In this document: positions 52,268-60,934 of the stretch, piece by piece
Position numbering within the stretch: the first letter of the stretch is position 1
Layout of the letters: each line of letters begins with the position of its first letter
From: ASV31 sp965229765
GTDB lineage: Bacteria; Pseudomonadota; Alphaproteobacteria; Rhodobacterales; Rhodobacteraceae
NCBI GenBank assembly: GCA_965229765.1
Contig: CBDDJT010000001.1
Span: 62,001 to 126,000 of the forward strand
Reading direction: 5' to 3'
DNA: 64,000 bases
Notes under the pieces: model-generated
Database searches by the model: none
The model's input: only the letters and a program-made list of their open reading frames with translations
Told to the model about the DNA's origin: nothing
Position numbers and translations under genes: made by a program

Positions 52268-53095
52268 ATGCAAAGGGACGCTGCTGCGCTGGCGCGACAC
52301 ATCCTGGACATGTTCGACGCCGGAACACAGATTGACTGCCTGACTGAACGCTTGTCATCCATGGACCTGAGCGAGGGTTATGCCATCGGCGCCGAAGTGC
52401 ACCGGCTACGCAAGGCGCGCGGCGAGACGCCTGTCGGATACAAACTGGGCTTCACCAATCGCACCATTTGGGATGAATACAACGTCCACGCCCCGATCTG
52501 GGCCCCGATCTACAACACGACGGTGCGACCATTGCCAGACCTGGTTTCGGTGGCTTCCCTGCTGGAGCCCAGGATCGAGCCAGAGATCCTGTTCCGGCTA
52601 TCGGGCAAGCCACAGCCCGGCATGTCAAACGCAGAACTGCTTGGATGTATCAGCCATGTGGCGCACGGGTTCGAACTGGTCCAGTCACTCTACCCGGGCT
52701 GGGCGTTTCGTGCCCCGGACACGGTCGCAGCTCTTGGCCTGCATGGCGCATTGCTGCATGGACCGTTCGTGACGGTGGAACCGGACGATCGGTCAGGCTG
52801 GGACTCTGCGCTCGCGGATTTTTCGGTGACTTTGCGACGCGACGGATCGATCGTGGACGAGGGACATTCCGCCAATGTCATGGGTGGCGGACCGCTGGAC
52901 GCGCTCTCCCATCTGGTAGCGCTTCTGTCTGAGGGAGACAGCGGCCATTCCCTGGTTCCCGGAGAGATCGTGACCACCGGCACGCTGACACGGGCACTCC
53001 CCGTCGCACCGGGAGAGCGATGGTCGACGGATTTGGATGGGATCGGCCTGGCCGGGATCTCGATTGCCTTCGTTCAGGCGCGGGACCGCGCCTGA
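52268..53095 (+). CDS. 2-keto-4-pentenoate hydratase/FAH-fold protein (MhpD-like)
   Basis: 275 aa enzyme of the fumarylacetoacetate hydrolase fold. MhpD-like pieces: GYKLGFTNRTIWDEYNVHAPIWAPIYNTTV, LEPRIEPEILFRL (metal-binding E-x-E), DFSVTLRRDGSIVDEGHSANVMGGGPLDALSHLVALL and EIVTTGTLTRALPVAPGERWSTDL. Likely hydrates a 2-oxo-4-enoate or decarboxylates an oxalocrotonate-like acid from aromatic catabolism; no meta-cleavage dioxygenase is in the window. Its stop is about 107 bases before the tRNA. Confidence 0.85.
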   Translation: MQRDAAALARHILDMFDAGTQIDCLTERLSSMDLSEGYAIGAEVHRLRKARGETPVGYKLGFTNRTIWDEYNVHAPIWAPIYNTTVRPLPDLVSVASLLEPRIEPEILFRLSGKPQPGMSNAELLGCISHVAHGFELVQSLYPGWAFRAPDTVAALGLHGALLHGPFVTVEPDDRSGWDSALADFSVTLRRDGSIVDEGHSANVMGGGPLDALSHLVALLSEGDSGHSLVPGEIVTTGTLTRALPVAPGERWSTDLDGIGLAGISIAFVQARDRA

Positions 53096-53161
53096 GACCG
53101 GCAACACCGGCAATCTGGCGAATATCCCAGATATCCAGCCATATTTCAGGTCAGATGGGCC

Positions 53162-53190
53162 TTGACGCTTGCAGCACGGGACCGTAACTC
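53162..53190 (+). promoter_or_regulatory. Candidate tRNA promoter
   Basis: TTGACG (53162-53167), exactly 17 bases, TAACTC (53185-53190), ending 11 bases before the mature tRNA. A near-consensus -35 in the expected place. Confidence 0.5.
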
Positions 53191-53201
53191 GTCCCCACTC
53201 T

Positions 53202-53278
53202 GGCGGAGTAGCTCAGTTGGTTAGAGCAGAGGAATCATAATCCTTGTGTCGGGGGTTCAAATCCCTCCTCCGCTACCA
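53202..53278 (+). tRNA. tRNA-Met (anticodon CAT), elongator type
   Basis: 77 bases with all arms foldable by eye: acceptor GGCGGAG/CTCCGCT (first pair G-T), D arm GCTC..GAGC with GTTGGTTA loop, anticodon stem GAGGA/TCCTT enclosing ATCATAA (anticodon CAT), T arm GGGGG/CCCTC with TTCAAAT loop, and an encoded CCA end. Elongator rather than initiator is inferred from the closed acceptor end and the absence of three G-C pairs in the anticodon stem. It borders the accessory-looking DNA to its right. Confidence 0.93.
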
Positions 53279-53974
53279 AGAATCCAAGGTTTTTCAGATG
53301 AATTGCGTCGCCCGATATCGAGGCGGCGTTTTCGCTTTCTTCCCAGGTAGCAAATAGGTGGGCCGCCGAGTCGCGCTTCACCTTTTTCTCCCCCTCCCCC
53401 TCGCACACACCCCCGCCACCGGGCACGCACCCGCGATCTTGCACTGCCGCCCCTTCCCGACGTTGGCAGCATTGCAGTCGTCGAGCTCCAATGCGGTGCA
53501 AAAAAAATCCAGCTTGCGGCCTGAATCGCGCGGGGGAAGCAGGCGGGGCAGCCGGGTCGAAGGGTGCCGACTGTCATCGGCGGAGCCAAAGCCGACCATT
53601 CGGCGGTGCACATCCAGGCCATTGGGCGCGCGTCAAGCGGCATGACGCGCGCGCTCACCAGATGGCTGGCGCGGGTCATGCCGCTTTGAGCCCGGAGGGC
53701 CAATCCTGCAACGGGTGATCAGACGCTGACGTCGGCTTTCCGTTCTCTCCCAACGGGGCGAATGGCAGCAACAGTCCCGGTTCCGAACCACGGCAACCCA
53801 CGCCAATTTTGCGATCTGTTTTTTTCGGTGAACGCGTTCCCTCTGCGACTCTCGCGCGCCTGTCGCGTCCAAGGAACGCCGTAGCGTAACGGCCCGATGC
53901 AGCCGCCCACTTTGCGGCGGACCGCGGGGGGCTCGTTGGCCACGTGCGCCGTTCACGCTGATGCACTCGAGAAA
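53279..53974. other. Non-coding gap after tRNA-Met
   Basis: About 700 bases with no gene I can support. A short polypyrimidine/C-rich stretch (about 53,380-53,410) and several open frames on both strands are present, but none resembles a known protein or has a convincing ribosome site. Direct tRNA-flanking position suggests an old insertion boundary; no integrase or repeat of the tRNA end was found in the window. Confidence 0.4.
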
Positions 53975-53990
53975 CATACACATGTGTATT
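53975..53990. promoter_or_regulatory. Operator-like repeat O1 (CATACA-N4-TGTATT)
   Basis: Contains the perfect 14-bp palindrome ATACACATGTGTAT (53976-53989). The last two T bases run into TTGACT, a good -35 box (53989-53994). Shares the CATACA-N4-TGTAT core with O2, 46 bp centre to centre. Likely bound by the TetR-type regulator encoded at the end of the operon. Confidence 0.65.
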
Positions 53991-54020
53991 GACTCGGGCA
54001 TCGGCTGGTCGTACCCATAA

Positions 54021-54036
54021 CATACAGAAGTGTATG
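54021..54036. promoter_or_regulatory. Operator-like repeat O2 (CATACA-N4-TGTATG)
   Basis: Perfect 6-bp arms CATACA / TGTATG with a GAAG centre. It lies between the probable promoter and the hydrolase start (GGAGGAG ribosome site, ATG at 54062), where a bound repressor would block transcription. Matches O1 upstream at 11 of 12 arm positions. Confidence 0.65.
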
Positions 54037-54061
54037 CCGACTGATTCCTGGGGGAGGAGAC

Positions 54062-55759
54062 ATGTTTTCCGAAGAATGGTCGCTTTCCGGGCGCGGTTAC
54101 TCCTTGGTCCGAGAGCACGGCATTTCGGTGCCTCTGTCTGATGGCAACACGCTTGACGCTGACTTTGTCCGACCGGACTCGGGGGACCAGCACCCGATCA
54201 TTCTGAGCGTCCACGCCTATGACAAACGCGACCTGGCGATGCCGCTTCATCCTGTGGCGTTCAGTCATCGCCGGGGGCACATCGAAGCCGGGGACAGCGC
54301 CTTCTTCGCGCGGCGCGGCTATGCGCACGTGATCCTGAACATCCGCGGGACCGGGGCGTCGACCGGCATCTATGACAACCTCGGACCGCGCTCGATCGAG
54401 GACCTGCGCGAGGCGATCGACTGGCTTGCCGCGCGGCCGTGGAGCAACGGCAGGGTGGGGATGTTCGGAATCTCGTACTTCGCGCTGGTCCAGCCCCGCG
54501 TCGCCGAGCGCGCACCCGGAGCGCTGAAGGCGATCTTCGGGCCCTTTGGCTACACCGACATGTACCGCGACCGGTATTTCCATGGCGGGATCCTCAGTCA
54601 CAAGTTCATGGAGATGTGGCTGCCAACTCTGCACAACCCCAGGCTGGCCGGGTTGCTGCGCGATAGGGTCGGCGACGAGGCGTTCGAGCGCCTTCTCGCG
54701 GCAGCCCGTGGCGACGACGAGCTGCGCTCGGTTCCCTTCCTGAGCAAGGTCCTCGACGACCCCGAGGCCGGTTCGAACGGGCTGATCGCCGATATCCTGC
54801 TACAGCCGCTCGACGGGGACTATTACCGCGAGCGTTCGGTCGACTACGCGGCAGAGTGCAGCGTGCCCGCCTATTTCGGGGCGTGCTGGGGCGTCTACGG
54901 CCTGCACCTGCCGGGGGCGCTGCGCAGTTTCGAGGCGTGGAAAGGGCCGAAGAAGCTGACCATCGGGCCGCCTGTCTACCTCGACCGGCCGTTCTACCAG
55001 TACCACCTCGAGGCGCTGCGCTGGTTCGATCACTGGCTGAAGGACAACGACACCGGGATGATGGAGGAACCCGACGTCAACCTCTTCGTCACCGGGACGG
55101 GCCGCTGGAAGCAGGGGCAGCGGTGGCCGGTGCCGCAGACGCGCTTCACCCGGTTCTATCTGCACGAGGCGGGCGAGCTGTCCGAGCGCGAGTACCGGCC
55201 CGGCGAAGGCGCGACGAGCTTCGAGGATTCGCCCTACAGGCGCGGGCAAGCCGAGTTCTGGACCGCCGAGTTCGTGGAGGAGACCGAGCTTGCCGGGCCA
55301 ATCGCACTGAACCTCTACGGCACGACCACCGACACCGAGGTGCTGTGGTTTGTCGCCCTCCTGCACAGGGATGCCGATGGCGTGGAGCGGATTCTGACCC
55401 GCGGCTGGCTGCGCGGCAGCCAGCGCGCGACAGATCCGGACCACAGCAAGCCCTGGCAGCCCTATCACCCGCATGACCGACGCGATCCGGTGACGCCGGG
55501 CAAGGCGACGCTCTACGAGATCGAGGTCCGGCCCTACGCCATCGCTCTGAAGCCGGGCGAGCGCCTCGGGCTTCGGATCAAATGCGCCGACGACGAGGCG
55601 CCGGCAAACGCGCTGGAGGTCATCAGCATGGGCCATATGGCGCGGCCTGAGGGCGCGCGCGTGACTGTACTTCATGACGAGGACCACCCCTCGCACCTGG
55701 TCCTGCCGGTGACGGCAGGCAACCGGATCGGCACCTTTGTCTCCGGGGGGCATCTCTGA
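54062..55759 (+). CDS. CocE/NonD-family hydrolase
   Basis: 565 aa alpha/beta hydrolase with C-terminal jelly-roll domain, the X-Pro dipeptidyl-peptidase/cocaine-esterase family. HVILNIRGTGASTG forms the oxyanion region and the nucleophile elbow is GMFGISYF (Ser138). The C-terminal part (TELAGPIALNLYGTTTDTEVLWFVALL onward) is the typical beta-sandwich. No signal peptide, so cytoplasmic. First gene of the TetR-controlled operon, preceded by two operator-like repeats and GGAGGAG. Likely opens an ester or amide of the imported compound. Confidence 0.88.
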   Translation: MFSEEWSLSGRGYSLVREHGISVPLSDGNTLDADFVRPDSGDQHPIILSVHAYDKRDLAMPLHPVAFSHRRGHIEAGDSAFFARRGYAHVILNIRGTGASTGIYDNLGPRSIEDLREAIDWLAARPWSNGRVGMFGISYFALVQPRVAERAPGALKAIFGPFGYTDMYRDRYFHGGILSHKFMEMWLPTLHNPRLAGLLRDRVGDEAFERLLAAARGDDELRSVPFLSKVLDDPEAGSNGLIADILLQPLDGDYYRERSVDYAAECSVPAYFGACWGVYGLHLPGALRSFEAWKGPKKLTIGPPVYLDRPFYQYHLEALRWFDHWLKDNDTGMMEEPDVNLFVTGTGRWKQGQRWPVPQTRFTRFYLHEAGELSEREYRPGEGATSFEDSPYRRGQAEFWTAEFVEETELAGPIALNLYGTTTDTEVLWFVALLHRDADGVERILTRGWLRGSQRATDPDHSKPWQPYHPHDRRDPVTPGKATLYEIEVRPYAIALKPGERLGLRIKCADDEAPANALEVISMGHMARPEGARVTVLHDEDHPSHLVLPVTAGNRIGTFVSGGHL

Positions 55760-57063
55760 TGGCGCCCGAAACAATCGGTCTCTTCGGCTTCGTGGCTCTT
55801 CTGGTGCTGATTGCGCTGCGCGCGCCCATCGCCGTCGCCCTGATCCTAGTGGGCGGCGGCGGGCTCTGGATGATTCACGGCTGGGACTCCCTGATCTTCG
55901 TCGCGAGCGAGGCGCCCATCGTGTCGCTGTCGAGCTACACGCTGACGACGCTGCCGATGTTCCTTTTCATGGGTGTGCTCGCGGTGCGCATCGGGTTGGC
56001 CGACAGCCTGTTCTCGGCCGCCCACAAGTTCGTGGGCCACTACCGGGGCGGCCTTGCAATGGCGGGGGTGCTCTCCTGCGGGGGCTTCGGTGCTGTCTGC
56101 GGCAGCAGCATCGCGACCGTTAGCACGATGGCGCGCATCGCGGTGCCGCCGATGCTGCGCTTCGGCTACCACCCGCGGCTTGCCGGGGGCTCGGTAGCCG
56201 CGGGCGCAACGCTGGGCATCCTGATCCCGCCCTCGTTGCCGCTGATCGTCTACGCGATCCTTACCGAGACCTCGATCGGCAAGCTCTTTGCCGCAGGCAT
56301 CGTGCCAGGCATTGTCGCGGCGCTGTTCTATATGGCCGCGGTCGCTGTCTGGATGCGGATTCGGCCAGATTACGGCCCGACGCGCGAACGCGCCGGCTGG
56401 GCCGAACGTTTCGGCGCGCTGCGCCATGTCTGGGGCGTCGTCGCGTTGTTCCTGCTGGTCATGGGCGGGATCTTCTCTGGCTTCTTCTCGCCCTCCGAAG
56501 GCGCGGCGATCGGGGCGGCGGGGGCGCTTGCCATCGGTGTGCTTACGCGGCGGCTTTCGTGGAGCGGCTTCCGCACCGCGATCTTCGAGACCGTCGAGGT
56601 CTCGACCATGATCCTTTTCATCGTCGTGGGCATCAATTTCTACGAGTACTTCCTGCAGGCATCGCGCATCCCCGAAGAAGTCGCGGCGTTCGTGACCGCG
56701 CTGGAGCTTTCGCCTTACCAGCTGATCTTCGCGCTGATCGTCTTCTTCATCCTGCTCGGCTGCGTGCTGGAAGCCATCGCGATCCTGTTCATCTTCACGC
56801 CGATCTTCTTTCCGCTCGTGCTGCAGGCCGGCTTTGACCCGGTCTGGTTCGGCATCGTCATGGTGATGGTGGTCGAGTTCGGCCTGCTGACGCCGCCCAT
56901 CGGGATGAACGTGTTCATCCTGGCGAAGGTGACGCCCGAGATCCGGGTGATCGACGCCTTCGCCGGCGTGCTGCCCTTCGTGCTTGCCGACGTGCTGCGC
57001 ATCGGCCTGATCGTCGCGGTCCCCGGCATCGCACTGTTCCTGCCCAACCTGCTTTACCCGTGA
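55759..57063 (+). CDS. TRAP transporter large permease (DctM family)
   Basis: 434 aa, about 12 helices. LTTLPMFLFMGVLAVRIGLAD, GAVCGSSIATVSTMARIAVPPMLRFGYHPRLAGGSVAAGATLGILIPPSLPLIVYAILTETSIGKLFAAGIVPGI and FGLLTPPIGMNVFILAKVTPE are DctM signatures. Its ATG shares a base with the hydrolase TGA. Here the large permease comes first (M-Q-P), unlike the P-Q-M set at 46-49 kb, so the two systems are of different origin. Confidence 0.92.
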   Translation: MAPETIGLFGFVALLVLIALRAPIAVALILVGGGGLWMIHGWDSLIFVASEAPIVSLSSYTLTTLPMFLFMGVLAVRIGLADSLFSAAHKFVGHYRGGLAMAGVLSCGGFGAVCGSSIATVSTMARIAVPPMLRFGYHPRLAGGSVAAGATLGILIPPSLPLIVYAILTETSIGKLFAAGIVPGIVAALFYMAAVAVWMRIRPDYGPTRERAGWAERFGALRHVWGVVALFLLVMGGIFSGFFSPSEGAAIGAAGALAIGVLTRRLSWSGFRTAIFETVEVSTMILFIVVGINFYEYFLQASRIPEEVAAFVTALELSPYQLIFALIVFFILLGCVLEAIAILFIFTPIFFPLVLQAGFDPVWFGIVMVMVVEFGLLTPPIGMNVFILAKVTPEIRVIDAFAGVLPFVLADVLRIGLIVAVPGIALFLPNLLYP

Positions 57064-57602
57064 GGATCCCGGTCATGTTCCAGCGGCTTCAGGCAATTCT
57101 CGTGGTCCTCTCCCGCGCTATGGCATGGCTTGCCGGGGCAAGCCTCGTGGCGATGGTGGGCTTCGTCGTGCTCGACGTGCTGGGGCGCCACCTCATCCCC
57201 GGCTTCGCACTCAACGGTGCCATCGAGCTCGCGGTCGTCTGCGTGGTGCTGCTGGCCTACTTCGGTCTGCCCTGGGCCTTTGCAAGCAACGCACACATCA
57301 TCGTCGACGTCGCGACGGCAGCGGCGCCTGACCGCGTCCAGCGCGCGCTCGACGCTTTCTGGCTGGTGATCAGCGCCGGCCTCGCCGGGGTGTTCTGCTG
57401 GCTGGTCCTGATCACGGGTTTCACCCTGCACGGCTACGGCGAGGTGAGCGAGATTCTGCGGATGTCGCCGCTTGTGACCTACGGCGCGGGCGCCGCGGGC
57501 CTGCTGGTGACCGTCGTCGTTGCGCTCAATACCGCGGTTGCACGGTGGCACGGAACCGATCCCGCAGGCGGCGATCCGGTCAGGCAACACGAAATCGAAT
57601 GA
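57060..57602 (+). CDS. TRAP transporter small permease (DctQ family)
   Basis: 180 aa, four hydrophobic helices; LVAMVGFVVLDVLGRHLIPGF and LAYFGLPWAFASNAHIIVDV mark the DctQ family. The GTG at 57060 overlaps the large-permease stop (GTGA); an ATG at 57075 is the alternative, 5 codons in. Followed after 31 bases by the binding protein. Confidence 0.87.
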   Translation: MRIPVMFQRLQAILVVLSRAMAWLAGASLVAMVGFVVLDVLGRHLIPGFALNGAIELAVVCVVLLAYFGLPWAFASNAHIIVDVATAAAPDRVQRALDAFWLVISAGLAGVFCWLVLITGFTLHGYGEVSEILRMSPLVTYGAGAAGLLVTVVVALNTAVARWHGTDPAGGDPVRQHEIE

Positions 57603-57633
57603 CATCGGTCTTTGAAACGGGAGGAACCGAACC

Positions 57634-58662
57634 ATGACGACGAAGACCACACTGCTGGCCCTAGGGCTTGCCGCCGCGCTGGCCGCACCGGCCACGGCGC
57701 AGGAGTTCACGCTGAAGTTCAGCACGATGGGCGCGCCCACCAGCCCGATCCCGCAATGCATCGCGTTTCCGCTGCTCGAAGAGATCAAGGAGGCCTCGGG
57801 CGGGCGGATCGGCTATGAGACCTATATGGGTGGCACCGCCTTCGCCAAGCCCACGAAGCAGTACGAACAGGTGGCGCGCGGCGTGATGGACGTTTCGGAG
57901 GGGCCGCTGACATATGTCCCGGGCCGCTTCGCGCTGTCCGAGATTGCGACCATCCCGCTGGTGATGACGGACAACGTGGCGGGCTCTATCGCGATGACAC
58001 GGCTGGCGGGCGAATGGCTGGCAGAAGAGTTCGAGGACATTCACCTGATGGGGATCATCCTGACGACGCCTTACCAGTTCCACCTGACCGAACCCCTCGC
58101 GGACATCACCGACCTCGAGGGGCGGCGGGTCCGTGTCTCGGGGCCGGGGCTGACGGCGATGGTCGAGACCTTCGGTGGAGTACCGGCCGCCATGCCACTG
58201 CCGGAAAGTTACGAGAACATGCAGCGCGGGGTCATCGACGGCGCGATTGCGCCGTGGACCGCGGTGGCGGCGTTCAAGCTGCAGGAGGTGGCCAAGACCC
58301 ATATCCAGGCCGATCTCTCGGTCGGCCTCACCTTCATTGGGATGAGCAAGAAATTCTTCGCGTCCCTGCCCGAGGACCTTCAGGAGCTGATGCAAAGCGA
58401 ATTCATGGGCGAGCGCATCGCCGAGCACGGTGCCAACTGCTTCCGCAAGGTGGACGAGGTCGCCATCGGGATCGCCGAGGGCGCGGGCAACGAGATCGTC
58501 GTGCTGTCCGAGGCCGACCGGGCGCGTGCCATCGCGCTTCTGGAGCCGGTGGTCGGCGAACTGATCGCCGAGGTCGAGGCCAAGGGCAAACCTGGCCGCG
58601 GTTTCTACGAGGCGCTGAAGGCCGAGATCGCCAAGGTCGAGGCCGAGTTGGCCGCACGTTGA
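57634..58662 (+). CDS. TRAP transporter substrate-binding protein (DctP family)
   Basis: 342 aa. Signal peptide TLLALGLAAALAAPATAQE, then FTLKFSTMGAPTSPIPQCIAFPLLEEIKEASGGRI, LEGRRVRVSGPGLTAMVETFGGVPAAMPLPESYENMQRGVIDGAIAPWTA (the ligand-site Arg is in GRRVRVSGPG). GGGAGG ribosome site upstream. Its stop is followed at once by a 12-bp GC hairpin. Ligand presumably the ester attacked by the flanking hydrolases (inference). Confidence 0.9.
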   Translation: MTTKTTLLALGLAAALAAPATAQEFTLKFSTMGAPTSPIPQCIAFPLLEEIKEASGGRIGYETYMGGTAFAKPTKQYEQVARGVMDVSEGPLTYVPGRFALSEIATIPLVMTDNVAGSIAMTRLAGEWLAEEFEDIHLMGIILTTPYQFHLTEPLADITDLEGRRVRVSGPGLTAMVETFGGVPAAMPLPESYENMQRGVIDGAIAPWTAVAAFKLQEVAKTHIQADLSVGLTFIGMSKKFFASLPEDLQELMQSEFMGERIAEHGANCFRKVDEVAIGIAEGAGNEIVVLSEADRARAIALLEPVVGELIAEVEAKGKPGRGFYEALKAEIAKVEAELAAR

Positions 58663-60299
58663 CAAGCCGCGCGCCGCTCCGTCAGGTGGAGCGGCGCGCC
58701 CGCCTGCCGGAGGGTCCCGCCACGACGGACGCGCCCAACTTTCTGTTCATCATGTGCGACCAGCTTCGCTGGGACTACCTGTCCTGTGCCGGCCATCCAA
58801 CATTGGAGACGCCGAATATCGACGCGCTGGCCCGGCGCGGCGTCAGTTTCGAGCGCGCTTACGTGCAGTCGCCGGTCTGCGGCCCCTCGCGGATGTCGAC
58901 CTACACCGGCCGCACGGTGTTCTCGCATGGCGCCTCGTGGAACGGCGTGCCGCTGCCGGTCGGCGAATGGACCCTAGGCGACTACCTCTCGCCCGACTAC
59001 CGCGTCGCGGTGGCTGGCAAGACCCATGTGCGCGCCGATGTCGAGGGAATGCACCGCCTCGGCCTCACCCGCGACACCGAGATCGGGCTTTTCGTCTCGC
59101 AGGGCGGGTTCGAGCCCTTCGACCGGGACGACGGAATACACACCGCACAGCTGATCGAACGTCGCGGAGAGTCGACCTATAACGGCTGGCTGCGGGCGCA
59201 GGGCTATCCGGGCGACAACCCCTGGCACGATTTCGCGAATTCGGTCGTGACCGATAGCGGCGAGATCGTCTCGGGCTGGGAGCTGAAATCGGCGCCCTAT
59301 CCCGTGCGCGTGTCCAGGGAGCATTCGGAAACAGCTTACATCACCGACCGGGCCATCGAGTTCATCGGCGAGGCGCACGACCGCCCTTGGCTCTTGCACC
59401 TGAGCTACATCAAGCCGCACTGGCCCTACGTGGCGCCCGCGCCCTACCACACTCTCTACGGGCCCCAGGACATCGTCCCCGCGGTCCGGAGCGAGGCCGA
59501 GCGGCAGACGGCGCATCCCGTCCTCAAGGCGTTCATGGACATGCGCGCCTCGGTCTCTTTCTCGGACGATGCCGTCCGGCGGACGGTCGTGCCGACCTAC
59601 ATGGGCCTTGTGAAGCAGATCGACGACGAGATCGGGCGGCTGCTGCAATATTTGGAAACTCAGGGGCTCGCGGAAAACACGGTCGTCGTCTTCACCTCGG
59701 ACCACGGCGATTACCTCGGCGATCACTGGATGGGCGAGAAGGAGCTGTTCCACGAAGCGTCGGTCCGGGTCCCCCTGATCGTCATGGACCCGCGGCCCGC
59801 GGCCGACGCCACGCGGGGACAGCGGGTCGGGGACCTGGTAGAGGCCATAGACCTCGCGCCCACCTTCCTCGCTCTCGCTGGACGGCCCGCCGATGACCAG
59901 CGGCTGGAGGGGCGGTCGCTGCTGGGCTATCTCGACGGCACGTCCCCGGTCGACCCGCGGGACGGGGTCTTCTCGGAACTGGACTATTCGTTCTACGCGG
60001 CCCGGCAGGCGCTTGGCCTCGGCCCCAACGACGGGCGCGCCTTCATGCTGCGGACCGGGCAGTGGAAATACGTCGACTTCCTCGGGTTCCGCCCCCAGCT
60101 CTTCGATCTTCACGAGGACCCCGGCGAGCTGACCGACCTCGGCGACAGCGCGGCACATGCCTCGGTCATGGCAGAATTGCGGGCGATGCTCGTCGACCGC
60201 CTCGCCCGAAGGCGTTACCGTGTCACGGAAAGCGACCGGTCCGTCGAGGCCCGGACAGCGAACGAGGAGGCGGTCGGCGTGAGGATCGGGGAATGGTAG
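58659..60299 (+). CDS. Sulfatase-superfamily hydrolase (formylglycine type), start uncertain
   Basis: Alkaline-phosphatase-fold enzyme cleaving sulfate or phosphonate/phosphate esters. N-terminal metal motif FIMCDQLRWDYL, formylglycine site SPVCGPSRMSTYTGR (C-x-P-S-R; Cys74 from the drawn start), second metal site VVFTSDHGDYLGDHW. Up to 546 aa, no signal peptide, so cytoplasmic. The drawn TTG overlaps the dctP stop, but a 12-bp hairpin lies just inside it. GTG at 58686 sits in the hairpin loop. A perfect GGAGGG site at 58709-58714 points instead to 58722, where the codon is ACG and homology would begin (TTDAPNFLFIMC). Choline/aryl sulfatase or phosphonate monoester hydrolase are the nearest guesses. 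A formylglycine-generating enzyme is needed from elsewhere. Confidence 0.85.
   Translation: MTSRAPLRQVERRARLPEGPATTDAPNFLFIMCDQLRWDYLSCAGHPTLETPNIDALARRGVSFERAYVQSPVCGPSRMSTYTGRTVFSHGASWNGVPLPVGEWTLGDYLSPDYRVAVAGKTHVRADVEGMHRLGLTRDTEIGLFVSQGGFEPFDRDDGIHTAQLIERRGESTYNGWLRAQGYPGDNPWHDFANSVVTDSGEIVSGWELKSAPYPVRVSREHSETAYITDRAIEFIGEAHDRPWLLHLSYIKPHWPYVAPAPYHTLYGPQDIVPAVRSEAERQTAHPVLKAFMDMRASVSFSDDAVRRTVVPTYMGLVKQIDDEIGRLLQYLETQGLAENTVVVFTSDHGDYLGDHWMGEKELFHEASVRVPLIVMDPRPAADATRGQRVGDLVEAIDLAPTFLALAGRPADDQRLEGRSLLGYLDGTSPVDPRDGVFSELDYSFYAARQALGLGPNDGRAFMLRTGQWKYVDFLGFRPQLFDLHEDPGELTDLGDSAAHASVMAELRAMLVDRLARRRYRVTESDRSVEARTANEEAVGVRIGEW
58669..58699 (+). other. Intercistronic 12-bp hairpin after dctP-type gene
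   Basis: Perfect 12-bp stem GCGCGCCGCTCC / GGAGCGGCGCGC with a 7-base loop, no T-tract, starting 6 bases after the binding-protein stop. Equivalent in place and size to the hairpin after the other dctP-type gene. It occupies what would be codons 4-14 of the sulfatase if that began at the TTG. Confidence 0.7.
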
Positions 60300-60934
60300 A
60301 GGGGCGCGCGCAATCCGGCGGACAGACGCAAGAGACGGCCGCAGAGGCCGCGGACGGCCAGTCGGACCGATCCTCGCGGCTGACCCGCAAGGACTGGATC
60401 GACGCGGCATGGAAGGCACTGGCGCAGGGCTCGATCGATACCGTCAAGGTGGACCGGCTCGCCAAGGACCTGAAGGTGACGCGCGGCAGCTTCTATTATC
60501 ACTTTGCGAACCGGGAGGATTTGCTTGACGCGGTGCTCGACCGCTGGCTTGGGCTTCTCGGCCTTCAGGAAGCCATCACGCCGCACATCCTCGCCCTGTC
60601 CGAACCCGAGACAAAGCTATGGGCAGTCTACGAATACGTCATCCGCAATATCACCGGGCCACAATCGGTGTTCCTGCGTGTCTGGGCCCGCAAGTCCCGG
60701 CCGATGCTTGCCCGGATGCAGAGCGAGGACGACCAGCGCAGGGCGCATTACGCGACGCTCTTTCGCGACATGGGATTCGACGAGGCCGAGGCGGGGTTCC
60801 GCGCCGAGATGTATTTCGGCCTGGTGATGAGCGAGTTCCTCCGCAACGGCGCCCTGCCGCTCGACACCCGGCTGGCACTTGGGCGCCGGCAGCACGATTT
60901 CCTGGTAGAGGCGCAGCGCCCCGCATCCAGGTGA
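60293..60934 (+). CDS. TetR-family transcriptional regulator
   Basis: 213 aa. After a polar 25-residue leader, the HTH domain is SRLTRKDWIDAAWKALAQGSIDTVKVDRLAKDLKVTRGSFYYHFANREDLLDAVLDRW, with the recognition helix in VTRGSFYYHF. The C-terminal ligand domain is helical. Overlaps the sulfatase stop by 7 bases and ends the operon. Autogenous repression through the two CATACA-N4-TGTAT repeats upstream of the first gene is inferred; the effector is probably the transported compound or its product. Confidence 0.9.
   Translation: MVEGRAQSGGQTQETAAEAADGQSDRSSRLTRKDWIDAAWKALAQGSIDTVKVDRLAKDLKVTRGSFYYHFANREDLLDAVLDRWLGLLGLQEAITPHILALSEPETKLWAVYEYVIRNITGPQSVFLRVWARKSRPMLARMQSEDDQRRAHYATLFRDMGFDEAEAGFRAEMYFGLVMSEFLRNGALPLDTRLALGRRQHDFLVEAQRPASR

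Noticed and set aside
53257..53718. Open frames on both strands just after the tRNA
   Set aside because: No recognisable domain, no ribosome site, and composition dominated by Arg, Gly, Pro and Ser; not supportable as genes or as an integrase remnant.
53633..54634. Minus-strand frame of about 330 codons over the operator region and hydrolase start
   Set aside because: It runs antisense through a clear CocE-family gene and its promoter; shadow.
55759..58662. Second TRAP set as a duplicate of the first
   Set aside because: Gene order is reversed (M-Q-P against P-Q-M) and the proteins share only family motifs, so these are separate systems, not a recent duplication.
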